In this document: positions 44,645-55,123 of the stretch, one piece after another | Layout: every line of letters starts with the position of its first letter | How positions within the stretch are numbered: position 1 is the first letter of the stretch | Assembly (NCBI RefSeq): GCF_023541015.1 | Contig: NZ_JALNPR010000003.1 | Span: 349,534 to 413,533, forward strand | Length of the DNA: 64,000 nucleotides | DNA from: Marivivens donghaensis | Lineage (GTDB): Bacteria; Pseudomonadota; Alphaproteobacteria; Rhodobacterales; Rhodobacteraceae | Direction of reading: 5' to 3' | Notes under the pieces: model-generated | The model's input: the letters and a program-made list of their open reading frames with translations, nothing else | What the model was told of the DNA's origin: nothing | The model's database searches: none | Translations under genes and position numbers: made by a program

Positions 44645-45456
44645 CCGAAGTTGCGCATCGCGCTCTGCGCATCCAAGGCCGCTTCGCTATTGGGGAATTT
44701 GTTCCCAACCTGCTGAAGCGTCACGCAAGCGTCCTGCGTCTGCCCAATCGCGCCGAGCGAGAAGCCCAGTTTGAACAGCGCGTCCGCCGCACCTTCGCCC
44801 GTTTGATCCGCAGAAAACGCCGACAGGTAGGCGCGTGCAGCGTTGGTCATTTCGCCAAGGCTCTCATAGGATTCACCGCGCAGATAATGGGCCTGCTGAC
44901 TTAGCGGGCTACCAGGGTATGCGGCGGTAAAGTTGTCAAACGCGATGGCAGCGCCAGCGAAATCGCCCTCTTCCATCATGGTTTGCGCGGCCTCAAAATC
45001 GGCCTGTTCACCGATAGCGAGCTGCGGTTCGATCGAGGTCGTTGGCGCAGGCTGCGGTGCGACAGGGGCCACATCCACGCCACCCAAGGTCGGTGTGTCG
45101 CCCAAGGCGCCAATATCGCAGCCTTCTTCCAATTCGCAGAGGCGGAACTCTAGGTCGCCAATGCGGTTCGTACCATCACGGACAACTTGCCCGATGCGGA
45201 ACTCTAGTTCTTCGCTCTTGGAGGTCAGACGCTGAAGCTCTGCCTCAATCGCGTTCAGACGATCAAGGGGCGTGGCCCCCGCAACACCTGCCGTCATGCC
45301 GCCCGTGGCCGAAAGTTCAGCCCGCAGCGATTGCACGTCAACATACAACGCAGAAAGCTGTTGGCGCACATCAGCCAAGGTCTGCGCGTCCTGCGCCGCT
45401 ACTGGAACGGCTGTCGCGCAGGCCAAAGCCACGGCAAGGAAAGTGTTGCGGATCAT
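44635..45456 (-). CDS. cpoB: Tol-Pal system protein CpoB (YbgF)
   Basis: A 273-residue periplasmic protein: signal peptide (1-21, AVPVAAQD), a short coiled-coil trimerisation region (about 28-90, DVRQQLSALYVDVQSLRAEL), a Pro-rich linker, and C-terminal TPR repeats (about 150-270; FDNFTAAYPGSPLSQQAHYLRGESYESLG). CpoB coordinates outer-membrane constriction with PBP1B and TolA. It lies 24 bp after pal. Confidence 0.94.
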   Translation of the reverse strand: MIRNTFLAVALACATAVPVAAQDAQTLADVRQQLSALYVDVQSLRAELSATGGMTAGVAGATPLDRLNAIEAELQRLTSKSEELEFRIGQVVRDGTNRIGDLEFRLCELEEGCDIGALGDTPTLGGVDVAPVAPQPAPTTSIEPQLAIGEQADFEAAQTMMEEGDFAGAAIAFDNFTAAYPGSPLSQQAHYLRGESYESLGEMTNAARAYLSAFSADQTGEGAADALFKLGFSLGAIGQTQDACVTLQQVGNKFPNSEAALDAQSAMRNFGCS

Positions 45457-45480
45457 ATCACGCCCCCAAAGTTCGTCGTC

Positions 45481-46008
45481 TTAGCCCAGTTGGCCGATGC
45501 TGATCACGGTCACAGCGCGGCGGTTCTGGCTGTAGCAGCTTTCCGATGCGCAGGTCGCCAGCGGGCGCTCTTTACCATAGGAAATGGTGCGGATGCGCGA
45601 GGCCGAAATGCCTTTGGAGATCAGATACTCGTAAACGGCGTTCGCACGACGTGCACCGAGCGCAAGGTTGTATTCGCGGGTACCCTGTTCGTCAGCGTGA
45701 CCTTCGATCACAGCGAGGTAGTCGTTGTTGGTCATCAGCCACTGTGCCTGACCGTCCAGAACCGCACGGCCTTCGGCAGAGAGGGTCGATTGGTCGACAG
45801 CGAACAGAACACGGTCACCGACGTTTTGCTGGAAATAAGCTGGGCTTGTGGGGTCGTTCACATCGCCAAGGCCCGACATGCCGATGCCACCAGCACCGCC
45901 AGCAGCGTTAAGATCGACCGAGTTACCAGCGCCGAAACGGTCGGGGCGGGTACAGGCGGCGGTGGACAGGGCCAGAACGATAAGGGCCGCTTTGGTAAGG
46001 GTTTGCAT
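45481..46008 (-). CDS. pal: Peptidoglycan-associated lipoprotein
   Basis: A 175-residue outer-membrane lipoprotein with lipobox LSTAAC (Cys at about 19), a Gly/Ala-rich linker and an OmpA-like peptidoglycan-binding domain (about 65-175). This includes ALDGQAQWL-like residues, IEGHADEQGTREYNLALGARRANAV and RIRTISYGKERP, with the DAP-contacting Asp and Arg. It anchors the outer membrane and cycles with TolB. Confidence 0.97.
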   Translation of the reverse strand: MQTLTKAALIVLALSTAACTRPDRFGAGNSVDLNAAGGAGGIGMSGLGDVNDPTSPAYFQQNVGDRVLFAVDQSTLSAEGRAVLDGQAQWLMTNNDYLAVIEGHADEQGTREYNLALGARRANAVYEYLISKGISASRIRTISYGKERPLATCASESCYSQNRRAVTVISIGQLG

Positions 46009-46087
46009 GGATTTTCTATCCTGTTTTTGACTGCTCTTGGGTCATGTATAGCATGGACGGACCCCTATTGGGAATCCGTCCATAATA

Positions 46088-47404
46088 TTAGCGTAGCAAC
46101 GGGCCCCATGAGGGGTCAGATGCGAAACCGTTGGAGGGGACCTGACGCAGGTTCCGACCAGAAATATCTACCGAGTAGAGCGATGGACCACCGCCCGCGC
46201 CGAGCGCCTCGCGGAAGAACATGATCACACGGCCATTGGGCGCCCATGTCGGACCTTCATCAAGGAAGCCGCCAGAGGCAGAGGACAAGAGGCGCTCTTC
46301 GCTGCCATCGGTGCGCATAACGCCGATATGGAAGCGGCCCGCGTTCTGTTTGGTAAAGGCAACGAGGTCCCCACGTGGCGACCAAACCGGAGTGCCATAG
46401 CGCCCTTCGCCAAAGGAAATGCGGCGCGGTTCACCGCCAGACACTGGCATCACATAAAGCTGCTGGGTGCCTGAACGGTCGGATTCAAATACGATCTGGC
46501 TGCCATCGGGCGACAGCGACGGACCTGTTTCGATCGACGGCGCATTGGTCAGGCGGCTGTGCTGGCCTGTTGCGATGTCGGTCATCCAGATGTCGGTGTT
46601 TCCGCCCGTCTCTAGCGAATAAATCACGCGCTGACCGTCACGGCTAAAGCGCGGCGAAAACGCCATGTTACCCGGAGCGGTGGTGATCGGCTGCGCAACG
46701 GCAGAGGACACGTTCAGCATATAAATGCGCGGGCTGCCAGACTCGTAAGAGGTATACAGAACGCGATCACCCGTCGGCGAAAAACGAGGTGCAAGCACCA
46801 ACGAGTTGCCTTGGGTTAGCGACTGCGTGTTCTGCCCATCGTAATCCATGATCGAAATGACCTTGCGGCGGTTATCCTTCGGACCACTTTCCGCGACATA
46901 GATGACGCGGCTGTCAAAGTAGCCAGACTCGCCCGTGATGCGGGAATAGACCTGATCGGCAACCTTGTGCGCCAGACGACGCCAGCCGTCGACACCAGCG
47001 ACCAACTGCTGCCCCTCGCCCATCTCAGCCCCTGTGAACACGTCATAGAGACGGAACTTCACGACGACCTGACCGCCCTGCACCGCAACTGCACCTGTGA
47101 TCAGGGCTTGGGTGTTGATGGCGCGCCAATCTGGATAGGCGGGCGTGGTGTCAAAGATGTGCTGGCTGATAAAAGCCGAGGACGGGATTTGACGGAACAG
47201 CCCCGTGCCAGAGAGGTCCTCTGCGATCACACGAGTGATATTCGCGGCCATATCCTCGGACCCCGCGATCTCAGCTTGGAATGTCGGGATCGCGTAGGGG
47301 AGCGGTTCGATGACACCATCGGTGATGGTCAGACGCAGGGGTTCCGCAACGACAGGTGCGCCCAGAAAAACCACCAGCAGAAGGGCCATAAACTTCTTAA
47401 ACAT
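46088..47404 (-). CDS. tolB: Tol-Pal translocation protein TolB
   Basis: A 438-residue periplasmic beta-propeller: signal peptide (1-20, cleavage near APVVAEP), N-terminal TolA-box-containing domain (about 25-150), and five or six propeller blades with the [24 protein letters not shown] and [21 protein letters not shown] repeats. The ATG at 47404 is preferred because TGAGGA precedes it; the longer start at 47416 is inside that ribosome site. Confidence 0.97.
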   Translation of the reverse strand: MFKKFMALLLVVFLGAPVVAEPLRLTITDGVIEPLPYAIPTFQAEIAGSEDMAANITRVIAEDLSGTGLFRQIPSSAFISQHIFDTTPAYPDWRAINTQALITGAVAVQGGQVVVKFRLYDVFTGAEMGEGQQLVAGVDGWRRLAHKVADQVYSRITGESGYFDSRVIYVAESGPKDNRRKVISIMDYDGQNTQSLTQGNSLVLAPRFSPTGDRVLYTSYESGSPRIYMLNVSSAVAQPITTAPGNMAFSPRFSRDGQRVIYSLETGGNTDIWMTDIATGQHSRLTNAPSIETGPSLSPDGSQIVFESDRSGTQQLYVMPVSGGEPRRISFGEGRYGTPVWSPRGDLVAFTKQNAGRFHIGVMRTDGSEERLLSSASGGFLDEGPTWAPNGRVIMFFREALGAGGGPSLYSVDISGRNLRQVPSNGFASDPSWGPLLR

Positions 47405-47542
47405 TCGTATCCTCATGTGCCTGCATGTCGCAGCCTTGGGGTGTTAGCGCTGTCTTTACTAGATTTCCGTAACAAAGATCGGAAAAATACGCGGAAAGAC
47501 GCCAATTCGTGAACAAACGTGAGCAGTGAAGCGCGCAAGCCA

Positions 47543-48715
47543 TCAGCGGAGCCTCATTGTCGACGGGTCAAACGTCAGTTCGACGTCTTTCCAATGTTCG
47601 TATTTATCTGCCGGCAGCGGGTAGCCCGACGACTGGCAACGAAGGATCGCACGGCGGGCCGCCTCGAATGCGGCGCGCGCGGTGGCCTGATCGCCGCCAG
47701 TAAAGTTCAACAGTTCGACATCGCCTGCGACTTTACCCTCTTGGGTCATGCTAAAGCCGACGGTGACTGTGACGCTCGCCCATTGTGCGCCGTTGTCGAC
47801 CACCCAACAGCTGCTGACGGCACGACGGAACCCGTCCTCTTCGCCGCCAGTGAGCGGCGGACCAGAGGTCGCTGGGCCTTGGTTCACCGCAGCGCCAGAA
47901 GCGGCAGCCAAGGCCGCCGCGATATTCGCTGCCTCGGTGTCGGTGGTGCTGGGCGCAGGCGTCTCTGCAGGTGCAGGGGTCTGCGCGGTTTGTGTCTCCG
48001 GCTCTGGCGTCTGCGTGGGTGCAGGTGTTGGCGGAACAAGCGCCGATGGACGCGACGGCGGACGCGGAGTCGATGTCGGCGCAGACGACGGCTTTTCATC
48101 TGGGGACACGATGCGGGTCGCGGTCTCTTCGGGCGCGGTCGGAGTTTGCTCTTCGATCACCGGATCGGTGGTCTCGGTCGGGGCATCCTCAACAACAGCC
48201 GTTTGCGCCTGAGGAGAGACTTCGGCCTCTGGCGGTGGGGGCGGCGTTGGGGTCGATGCAACACGGTCCGCGGGACGCTCAACAGGGCGATCGCTCACGG
48301 GCATATCGGGGGCACCAGCGGGCTGTTCAGGCGGTGTCGGTTCCACGACCGTATCCGCAGGCGGCGCAACGGGTTCAGGCCGCGCAGGTGGCGGCGGAGG
48401 CGGCGTGTCCTCAACAGGGGCTTCAGGCGCTGGGGTCGGCGCAGGTGTAACAGGCGCGACCTCTTCGACGACGGGCGCAGGTGTATCCACGGGAACGTCA
48501 GGCGTCACCATCTCGCCAATTGGTTCAGCGACAGGGTTCGGCGAGGTTGCAGCCACCATCGCCTCGTATTCCGCACCAGAAACGACAGAGACTTGCGTCA
48601 CTTCGAAATCCATCGGCGTGTTGTTCATGCCCCAGCCAACAATCAGCCAGAGGATCAACCCTGTATGGCCGACCCCCGACACCCAAGTGCCGATGCTGTA
48701 GCGTTGTAGGTTCAC
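47543..48715 (-). CDS. tolA: TolA-like energy transducer
   Basis: A 390-residue protein with one N-terminal membrane helix (about 14-32), a long Pro/Ala/Glu/Thr-rich periplasmic arm (about 60-290) dominated by PAPTPAPEAP and PPPPPPARPEP-like runs, and a small C-terminal globular domain (about 305-390; VTVTVGFSMTQEGKVAGDVELL, FEAARRAILRCQ). TolA links the TolQR motor to TolB/Pal. The arm is proline-rich instead of the Ala/Lys-rich helix of E. coli TolA, as usual in alphaproteobacteria. It has a GTG start four bases after the tolR stop. Confidence 0.9.
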   Translation of the reverse strand: MNLQRYSIGTWVSGVGHTGLILWLIVGWGMNNTPMDFEVTQVSVVSGAEYEAMVAATSPNPVAEPIGEMVTPDVPVDTPAPVVEEVAPVTPAPTPAPEAPVEDTPPPPPPARPEPVAPPADTVVEPTPPEQPAGAPDMPVSDRPVERPADRVASTPTPPPPPEAEVSPQAQTAVVEDAPTETTDPVIEEQTPTAPEETATRIVSPDEKPSSAPTSTPRPPSRPSALVPPTPAPTQTPEPETQTAQTPAPAETPAPSTTDTEAANIAAALAAASGAAVNQGPATSGPPLTGGEEDGFRRAVSSCWVVDNGAQWASVTVTVGFSMTQEGKVAGDVELLNFTGGDQATARAAFEAARRAILRCQSSGYPLPADKYEHWKDVELTFDPSTMRLR

Positions 48716-48719
48716 GACC

Positions 48720-49190
48720 TTAACCGCCCGATCCCGGAGTTGCGATGTCGGTCACAAGACCGATGTTGGAAAATCCGCCCGCGTTCAGCAGTCCCATGAC
48801 ATGCGCCACGCGGTCCCAATTGTTGGCCCCATCTGCACGCAGATAGATACGGTCAGAGGTCCGCTCTGCCGCGATTGCCTGTAGTTTGGTGACCAGTTCC
48901 GCCTCATCAGTTTCGCTGTTCTGGATGGCGACGGCACCCTCTGCGGTGATTGTCACCGTCAGCGGTTCCTCGTCATCTGTCGGCAGCGCACTTGCTTGCG
49001 TTTTCGGAAGCTCAACAGGCACGCCCACCGTCATCAACGGGGCCGCGACCATAAAGATGATGAGAAGCACCAGCATCACGTCTACGAACGGCGTGATGTT
49101 GATTTCTGACATGGCAGCATTGCCGCCGCTCACGCGACGACGACGGCGTGACCCGCCGCCCCCGCCCTTTTTCATGACGCCCGCACCCAT
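48720..49190 (-). CDS. tolR: TolR biopolymer transport protein (ExbD family)
   Basis: A 156-residue protein: basic Gly-rich cytoplasmic N-terminus (GGGGGSRRRRRVSGG), one membrane helix with the proton-carrying Asp in ITPFVDVMLVLLIIFMV (about residue 38), and a periplasmic domain. With TolQ it forms the proton-driven stator. It starts three bases after the tolQ stop. Confidence 0.97.
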   Translation of the reverse strand: MGAGVMKKGGGGGSRRRRRVSGGNAAMSEINITPFVDVMLVLLIIFMVAAPLMTVGVPVELPKTQASALPTDDEEPLTVTITAEGAVAIQNSETDEAELVTKLQAIAAERTSDRIYLRADGANNWDRVAHVMGLLNAGGFSNIGLVTDIATPGSGG

Positions 49191-49193
49191 GGA

Positions 49194-49868
49194 TCAGCTA
49201 TCCAGCTGACGACCAAGGATGGTCGAGAATTCGTCGGCAAAGGCCTCGTAGCCTGCGATGACGTGGTCACTGTCGTTGGACAGTTTGTTATAAAAGATAA
49301 CCGCAGGGATCGCGGCCAGAAGGCCCAGACCTGTCGCCAAAAGCGCCTCGGAAATACCAGGGGCCACAACAGCAAGGTTCGTTGTCTGCGCCTCAGCGAT
49401 TTCGATGAAGGAGTTCATGATCCCCCAAACGGTCCCAAAGAGACCGACGAACGGCGCGGTAGACCCCACAGTTGCGAGAACCGGAAGCCCCTTTTGCAAG
49501 GCGGCGGCTTCTTTGGCGATGGCAACATCCATGGATCGGTCAATCCGCGCATGTGCGTTGGCGATGAACCCACCGTCCCCACGCAAGCTACGCTGCCATT
49601 CGAGCATACCCGCGACGAAAATGCGCTGGCTCGGGCCTTGGGGATTGGTGCCAATTTGGTCGAACAGATCGTTCAGCGGCTCACCCGACCAGAACGAACG
49701 GTCAAAGACGGCAGCCTCAGCGCGTGCTTTGCGATATTGGACGATTTTGTCCACGATCACCGCCCAACACCAGACCGATGCCATTATCAGCATGATCATG
49801 ACGAGTTTAACAAGAATTGTCGCGCGGGCGAATAACGCCCACATCGTGTAGTCGGTTGCTGCTTCCAT
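49194..49868 (-). CDS. tolQ: TolQ proton channel subunit (MotA/TolQ/ExbB family)
   Basis: A 224-residue inner-membrane protein with three helices (about 15-37, 130-150, 165-190). The GLPVLATVGSTAPFVGLFGTVWGIMNSF and ATGLGLLAAIPAVIFYN stretches carry the conserved Thr residues lining the proton path. First gene of the tolQRAB-pal-cpoB run; a 159-bp gap separates it from ybgC. Confidence 0.97.
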   Translation of the reverse strand: MEAATDYTMWALFARATILVKLVMIMLIMASVWCWAVIVDKIVQYRKARAEAAVFDRSFWSGEPLNDLFDQIGTNPQGPSQRIFVAGMLEWQRSLRGDGGFIANAHARIDRSMDVAIAKEAAALQKGLPVLATVGSTAPFVGLFGTVWGIMNSFIEIAEAQTTNLAVVAPGISEALLATGLGLLAAIPAVIFYNKLSNDSDHVIAGYEAFADEFSTILGRQLDS

Positions 49869-50027
49869 CTGCCTGCTCGTTTGCCGCCGCGGTTCGTTCC
49901 GCGATTTGCATAACTCTTTACAGCATATGCGGGTATTCTGCCAAGGGTCCGCCGATCACGGCTTTGTATCAGGCGGAAATACGCGGACGGCAGGGGTCAG
50001 CGATCACAACCCACGGAAAGATATGAT

Positions 50028-50429
50028 TTAATGCAGCGGACGCCGCAGGATTGCGGGCAATCGCACTGCAGTTCCGTTCCGCCCAATCGCGACAAGTGTT
50101 ACAAGTGCCGTGAACAATGGGGCGGCTTTGGGGTCGGTCGTTCGGGTCACAATCTGACGCAGAACCATGCTCGCCCCGCCCATATGTTCGACGGTGGTTT
50201 CGATGGTCAGTTCGTCGTCGAATTTCGCCGGATGCAAGTAATCAGCCTCAACGCGACGCACGGCAAAGACGATCCCATCCTCGTCTTTCATCCTCGCCTG
50301 ATCGATGCCAAGCCCACGGACCCATTCGCTCCGCGCGCGTTCAATGAACCGCAGGTAGTTCGCGTAATAGACGATCCCCGCGAGGTCGGTGTCTTCGTAG
50401 TAAACGCGGCAGGTAAAACGGTGGGTCAT
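50028..50429 (-). CDS. ybgC: Tol-Pal-associated acyl-CoA thioesterase YbgC
   Basis: A 133-residue hotdog thioesterase starting MTHRFTCRVYYEDTDLAGIVYYANYLRFIERARSEW, with the catalytic Asp in YEDTDLAGIVYY (about 18). It hydrolyses short acyl-CoA and is nearly always the gene before tolQ. Its ATG overlaps the upstream hypothetical gene by four bases. Confidence 0.95.
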   Translation of the reverse strand: MTHRFTCRVYYEDTDLAGIVYYANYLRFIERARSEWVRGLGIDQARMKDEDGIVFAVRRVEADYLHPAKFDDELTIETTVEHMGGASMVLRQIVTRTTDPKAAPLFTALVTLVAIGRNGTAVRLPAILRRPLH

Positions 50430-51046
50430 GACAGCTCCGTTCTGGCGGCAAGGCGGTAGGCGTGGCTGGGATCACGGTCGCAGACAGGCAGGACCGGATG
50501 ATAGGCGGCCGCGATCACCGCAGCGATGTCAGGGCGCAAAACGGTCACGCCATTGGCCAGCGCCAGCGGCGATTTCGTGGCAAAGGCCCCGTCACCCCAT
50601 GTCAGCAGCATCTGCGCGGCCTGCGCCAGCGCGATATCCTCGGCAGGTAGTTTGGCCATTTGCGCGTCCATACGAATGAACACCACGCAGGCCGAAATCG
50701 CGCCCGTGCTATCGAATTTGAACGTGCGGAACTGGTTGGCGTTCGACGCCTCTAGGCGCGCAACAATCCCGTCCAGCCCATCGACCAACTTTTCAAGGTT
50801 CGGCACGCCCGAAATCTCTGCCCACTCACGGCAGAAAAAGATCATCAGGTTCGCGCCCAATTCTGGGTCCGTCTCGGCCATTTTGTGACCGGACATCGCG
50901 ACAACGACCTCAATCGCGCCCTTCAGGACAGAGAGGGTTTCTTCTTCGACGCCGAAAATGACAGGCACAATCGGGCGCCCCCAACGGGCGCAGAGAAAGC
51001 TGCCATCGGCACGGGTGAAGAGCGGGATGATATCGTCTGGCGTCAT
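50426..51046 (-). CDS. Conserved-looking hypothetical protein, 206 residues
   Basis: A soluble protein with no signal peptide or membrane helix. It opens MTPDDIIPLFTRADGSFLCARWGRPIVPVIFGV and ends with a DIALAQAAQMLLTWGDGAF-like region and an ALANGVTVLRPDIAAVIAAAY helix. Codon usage matches neighbours. Its stop overlaps the ybgC start by four bases, so it is co-translated with ybgC and lies before the Tol-Pal genes; 39 bp separate it from the ureG stop. No motif known to me; function unknown. Confidence 0.75.
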   Translation of the reverse strand: MTPDDIIPLFTRADGSFLCARWGRPIVPVIFGVEEETLSVLKGAIEVVVAMSGHKMAETDPELGANLMIFFCREWAEISGVPNLEKLVDGLDGIVARLEASNANQFRTFKFDSTGAISACVVFIRMDAQMAKLPAEDIALAQAAQMLLTWGDGAFATKSPLALANGVTVLRPDIAAVIAAAYHPVLPVCDRDPSHAYRLAARTELS

Positions 51047-51085
51047 GCCCCGTCGATAGCCTGAGCCGTCTTTGGGATCAATGGG

Positions 51086-51718
51086 CTAGGCCACCGCATC
51101 CCGCAAACTGATCCCGCCCTCGCGGATGATGAACTCTGCGATTTCCTCTGGTCCGATCCCGTTGCGCAATTCGGCAAAGAGGAACGGTTTACCCTTTCGG
51201 TGCTCGGTCGCGTCGCGGTTCATGCGATCGGTATCGGCGCCCACATAGGGCGCAAGGTCGCGTTTGTTGATCACGAGGAGGTCCGATTTCGTCAGCGCAG
51301 GCCCGCCCTTGCGCGGAATGTCATCACCCGCCGCCGTGTCGATCACATAGATCGTCAGATCGGCAAGCTCAGGACTGAACGTGGCCGAAAGGTTATCGCC
51401 GCCGCTCTCGATCAGGATTAGGTCGAGGTCAGGGAAGGCTTCGTTCAATTCAGCCACGGCGGCGAGGTTGATCGAGGCATCCTCGCGGATAGCAGTGTGC
51501 GGACAACCGCCCGTCTCAACCCCGCGAATACGGTCAAGGGGGAGAACCTGCGCCCGCATCAGCGCCTCTGCGTCCTCGCGGGTGTAGATGTCATTGGTGA
51601 TCACCGCCATCGAACAGCGGTTTGCCAGCTGTTTGCACAACTCCTTGATCAGAGTGGTTTTTCCAGCGCCAACAGGTCCGCCGATACCAACGCGCAATGG
51701 GCCATGAGGAGAGGTCAT
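51086..51718 (-). CDS. ureG: Urease accessory GTPase UreG
   Basis: A 210-residue SIMIBI GTPase with P-loop [18 protein letters not shown] (about 10-27), nickel-binding Cys-Pro-His in [16 protein letters not shown] (about 68), and [10 protein letters not shown] as the guanine specificity motif. It delivers nickel to urease with UreD and UreF. Its ATG overlaps the ureF stop by four bases. Last gene of the urease operon. Confidence 0.98.
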   Translation of the reverse strand: MTSPHGPLRVGIGGPVGAGKTTLIKELCKQLANRCSMAVITNDIYTREDAEALMRAQVLPLDRIRGVETGGCPHTAIREDASINLAAVAELNEAFPDLDLILIESGGDNLSATFSPELADLTIYVIDTAAGDDIPRKGGPALTKSDLLVINKRDLAPYVGADTDRMNRDATEHRKGKPFLFAELRNGIGPEEIAEFIIREGGISLRDAVA

Positions 51719-52350
51719 GTACGGTAAATCCTTGTTCTTTGGGTTTCGTGGGCAATCGCTGCGAGGTCAGAGGCCATCGCAGCACTGCCGATGTCATCCT
51801 CGGTCGCAGTGAGCGCGTCGCGGGCGATGGCCTCTATGATTGGAGCGATGGAGCGCAGGACAGATTGCGCTTCGGTCTGGCCGATGGGGACGCAACGGGC
51901 CGCTATGGTGCAAAGGTTGCCCGCAAAGGATTGCAAGGCAAAGGTCAGGGTTTCAAACAACGGCAGGCCTTCGCGTTGGGCCGCAGCGCCAGCAACCACG
52001 GGTAAGGGCCATGCGGTTGCCGCCCCGCCCCAGACATCCGCCACGACCGCACCAAAGGCCCGTCCCTGCGCAGTGGTTTCCAGATGCCGTTCTGCGGTCG
52101 CACTCAGCGCCAGTGCCAGTTCCGCCACCTGCCCCGCCTCCCCGCGATAGGCCAAAGACAACAGGATCGCGTCTTGCCGCCCAGCACCGCGTTCCAACAC
52201 GTCCCGCAGCCACGCGGCGAATGTTGTTGCGTCCGTGACCGCGCCGCTTTCCGCCATCGCCTCGAGCCCGTGGGAATAGGCGAATGCCCCTGTGGGGAAA
52301 TTCGCGCCAAACCATTGCGAGAGGGTCAATAGGTCAGTGGGCGTGGCCAT
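51715..52350 (-). CDS. ureF: Urease accessory protein UreF
   Basis: A 211-residue helical protein with the conserved opening [24 protein letters not shown] and C-terminal region [38 protein letters not shown]. It bridges UreD and UreG. The ATG at 52350 is inside the ureE 3' end (17 bp overlap); the longer frame to 52422 has no support. Confidence 0.95.
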   Translation of the reverse strand: MATPTDLLTLSQWFGANFPTGAFAYSHGLEAMAESGAVTDATTFAAWLRDVLERGAGRQDAILLSLAYRGEAGQVAELALALSATAERHLETTAQGRAFGAVVADVWGGAATAWPLPVVAGAAAQREGLPLFETLTFALQSFAGNLCTIAARCVPIGQTEAQSVLRSIAPIIEAIARDALTATEDDIGSAAMASDLAAIAHETQRTRIYRT

Positions 52351-52789
52351 GCGTCCTCCCGTGACCATAGGCGCCGCCTTCGGGGGTGAAGGGTTCGGTG
52401 ACGCGGCGGACGTTGGCCCCAAGGCGCATGAGCATATCGGCCATCACGTGGTCCTCGCGGATCAAAAGGCGACCCTCTGCGATCTGGCAGGGCGTATGAC
52501 GATTGCCGATGTGCCATGCGATGCGGGTGAGGTCGTTGCCCGTCACTTCGATCAGCGCCTCGGGTGCTGCGAAAATCGCCACCCCGCGCCCATCTTCGAG
52601 CATCAGCATGTCCCCATGATCAAGCGAGGTCGTCTCTGCCAAATCCAACAGAACCGCCTGCCCCTGATCCGTGATCAGCCGTTTACGGCGGAGGAACCGA
52701 TCCTCATAAGTCAGCGTGATGCTCAGACTTGCGGGCGGGTTCGGACCACGGCGGACCTCTCGGGCGGATAGGGTGAGTTCGGTCAGCAT
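52334..52789 (-). CDS. ureE: Urease accessory nickel metallochaperone UreE
   Basis: A 151-residue protein with an N-terminal peptide-binding domain (RFLRRKRLITDQGQAVLLDLAE), a central metal domain (AWHIGNRHTPCQIAEGRLLI) and a short His tail HGRTHGHAH that can bind nickel. Start at 52789 (MLTELTLSAREV), eight bases after the ureC stop; the longer frame overlaps ureC. Confidence 0.94.
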   Translation of the reverse strand: MLTELTLSAREVRRGPNPPASLSITLTYEDRFLRRKRLITDQGQAVLLDLAETTSLDHGDMLMLEDGRGVAIFAAPEALIEVTGNDLTRIAWHIGNRHTPCQIAEGRLLIREDHVMADMLMRLGANVRRVTEPFTPEGGAYGHGRTHGHAH

Positions 52790-52796
52790 GGACACC

Positions 52797-54497
52797 TCAG
52801 AACAAGAAATAGCGCTGCGCCATCGGCAGTTCGCTCGCGGGTTCACAGGTCAGAAGTTCGCCGTTCGCGCGGACCTCATACGTCTCAGGATCAACCTCGA
52901 CCTTTGGCATCAGCGCGTTGTGGACCATGTCGGCCTTGCCGATGTTGCGGCAATTCTCGACCGCGATCACCTCTTTACCGAGGCCATCGCCCACGCCTGC
53001 CTCATAAGCGGCCTTAGAGACAAAGGTCACGCTGCCAGCGGTCAGACCACCGCCAAAGCTGCCGAACATCGGGCGGGTGTAGACGGGCTGCGGTGTCGGG
53101 ATCGACGCATTTGGGTCGCCCATTTGCGCAACCGCGATGGTGCCGCCCAGTAGAACCATCTCTGGCTTCACGCCAAAGAACGCAGGGCTCCAGAGCACGA
53201 GGTCTGCGCGTTTTCCGACCTCAATGCTGCCGATGTGACGGGACATGCCATGGGCAATCGCGGGGTTGATCGTGTATTTCGCAATGTAGCGTTTGACGCG
53301 GGTATTGTCGTTGTCGCCTGTTTCTTCGGCCAACCGCCCGCGCTGTTTGCGCATTTTGTCGGCGGTCTGCCATGTACGGATGAGAACCTCACCCACACGC
53401 CCCATCGCCTGACTGTCGGACGCGATGATCGAAAACGCGCCCATGTCGTGGAGGATATCCTCTGCCGCGATGGTTTCCTTACGGATGCGGCTTTCGGCAA
53501 AGGCAACGTCCTCTGGGATCGACTGGTCGAGGTGGTGACAAACCATCAGCATGTCGAGGTGCTCTTCGAGCGTGTTGACCGTATAGGGGCGCGTCGGGTT
53601 GGTGGAGGACGGGATCACGTTCGGTTCGCCACACACGCGGATGATATCAGGCGCGTGCCCGCCGCCTGCGCCCTCGGTGTGGAATGCGTGGATGGTCCGA
53701 CCCTTCATCGCGGCAACGGTGTTTTCGACAAAGCCCGATTCATTGAGCGTATCGGTGTGGATCATCACCTGAACGTCCATCTCGTCCGCGACACTCAGGC
53801 AGCAGTCGATAGCGGCGGGTGTGGTGCCCCAATCCTCGTGCAGTTTTAGGCAGGACGCCCCTGCCCGCACCATTTCGCGTATCGGATCAGGGAGCGAGAC
53901 GTTGCCTTTGCCCGCAATGCCCGTGTTCATCGCCAAGCCGTCAAAGCTCCGCATCATCTGGCCGATGTGCCATGTGCCCGTGCAAGTCGTCGCCAGTGTG
54001 CCATGCGCAGGACCAGAGCCGCCGCCGATCATCGTCGTGACGCCTGAATGCAGCGCATCGTCGAACTGTTGCGGCGCGATAAAGTGGATGTGGCTGTCAA
54101 TCCCGCCAGCGGTGAGGATGCGCCCCTCGCCCGCAATGGCTTCGGTCGCGGGGCCGATGATGATATTCACGCCGGGCTGCGTGTCAGGGTTGCCCGCCTT
54201 ACCGATCGCATGAATACGTCCGTTTTTCAGGCCGACGTCTGCCTTATAAATCCCCGAATGGTCCACGATCAGCGCGTTGGTAATGACGGTGTCAACGGCA
54301 CCCTGATCGCGGGTGCGCTGGGATTGCCCCATACCATCGCGGATCACCTTACCGCCGCCGAATTTGACCTCTTCGCCATAGATGGTGTGATCGTGTTCGA
54401 CCTCAATAATTAGGTCCGTATCAGCAAGCCGCACACGGTCCCCAACGGTCGGGCCAAACATATCAGCATAGGTCGCACGAGAGATTTTTGCAGGCAT
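52797..54497 (-). CDS. ureC: Urease subunit alpha
   Basis: A 566-residue catalytic subunit. Nickel ligands are in [12 protein letters not shown] (two His, about 135), the carbamylated Lys in [12 protein letters not shown] (about 216), His in [11 protein letters not shown] (about 245) and [12 protein letters not shown] (about 272). The flap/catalytic His is in MVCHHLDQ (about 320). It hydrolyses urea to ammonia and carbamate. It overlaps the ureB stop by three bases. Confidence 0.98.
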   Translation of the reverse strand: MPAKISRATYADMFGPTVGDRVRLADTDLIIEVEHDHTIYGEEVKFGGGKVIRDGMGQSQRTRDQGAVDTVITNALIVDHSGIYKADVGLKNGRIHAIGKAGNPDTQPGVNIIIGPATEAIAGEGRILTAGGIDSHIHFIAPQQFDDALHSGVTTMIGGGSGPAHGTLATTCTGTWHIGQMMRSFDGLAMNTGIAGKGNVSLPDPIREMVRAGASCLKLHEDWGTTPAAIDCCLSVADEMDVQVMIHTDTLNESGFVENTVAAMKGRTIHAFHTEGAGGGHAPDIIRVCGEPNVIPSSTNPTRPYTVNTLEEHLDMLMVCHHLDQSIPEDVAFAESRIRKETIAAEDILHDMGAFSIIASDSQAMGRVGEVLIRTWQTADKMRKQRGRLAEETGDNDNTRVKRYIAKYTINPAIAHGMSRHIGSIEVGKRADLVLWSPAFFGVKPEMVLLGGTIAVAQMGDPNASIPTPQPVYTRPMFGSFGGGLTAGSVTFVSKAAYEAGVGDGLGKEVIAVENCRNIGKADMVHNALMPKVEVDPETYEVRANGELLTCEPASELPMAQRYFLF

Positions 54498-54802
54498 CAG
54501 AGGTCTCCCATCACGTGTTGGTTAAAGCCGTAGACCCGACGGTCGCCCGACAAGGGGATCAGGGACACTTCGCGTTCTTGACCCGGTTCAAACCGCACGG
54601 CGGTTCCTGCGGCAATGTCGAGACGCAGACCGCGTGCGGCCTCGCGGTCAAAGGACAGGGCGGGATTGGTTTCGGCAAAGTGGTAATGGCTGCCAACCTG
54701 CACAGGACGGTCGCCCGTGTTCGCCACCAAAAGCGTGGTCACAGGCGCACCTGCGTTCAGTTCGATATCGCCCGCTTTGGGCATGATTTCTCCGGGGATC
54801 AT
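54497..54802 (-). CDS. ureB: Urease subunit beta
   Basis: A 101-residue beta subunit opening [49 protein letters not shown], with the typical VGSHYHF segment and [17 protein letters not shown] end. Separate from ureA, as usual in bacteria outside Helicobacter. It lies nine bases after the ureA stop. Confidence 0.97.
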   Translation of the reverse strand: MIPGEIMPKAGDIELNAGAPVTTLLVANTGDRPVQVGSHYHFAETNPALSFDREAARGLRLDIAAGTAVRFEPGQEREVSLIPLSGDRRVYGFNQHVMGDL

Positions 54803-54811
54803 GGGCGCCTC

Positions 54812-55114
54812 TTATCGAATGGGGTGGTGAACGGTGACGAGCTTGGTCCCGTCGGGGAAGGTCGCTTCGACCTGAACGTCGTGGATCATCTCGGCGATGC
54901 CATCCATGCACATCTGGCGGGTGACGACATGAGCGCCCGCCTCCATCAGATCCGCGACCGAACGACCATCCCGTGCGCCTTCAACCACGAAATCGGTGAT
55001 CAGGGCGATAGCCTCGGGGTGGTTCAGTTTGACGCCACGCTCCAGCCGCTTGCGGGCAACGATGGCAGCCATTGCGACCAGAAGTTTATCTTTTTCACGA
55101 GGGGTGAGGTTCAT
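54812..55114 (-). CDS. ureA: Urease subunit gamma
   Basis: A 100-residue gamma subunit: [50 protein letters not shown], then [20 protein letters not shown] at the C-terminus. GGAGGC precedes the ATG. It follows ureD by nine bases. Confidence 0.98.
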   Translation of the reverse strand: MNLTPREKDKLLVAMAAIVARKRLERGVKLNHPEAIALITDFVVEGARDGRSVADLMEAGAHVVTRQMCMDGIAEMIHDVQVEATFPDGTKLVTVHHPIR

Positions 55115-55123
55115 CGTGCCTCC

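Noticed and set aside
48000..48500. Repetitive tract near 48.0-48.5 kb as a DNA repeat
   Set aside because: It is the Pro/Ala/Thr-rich periplasmic arm of TolA, so the repetitiveness is explained by protein composition.
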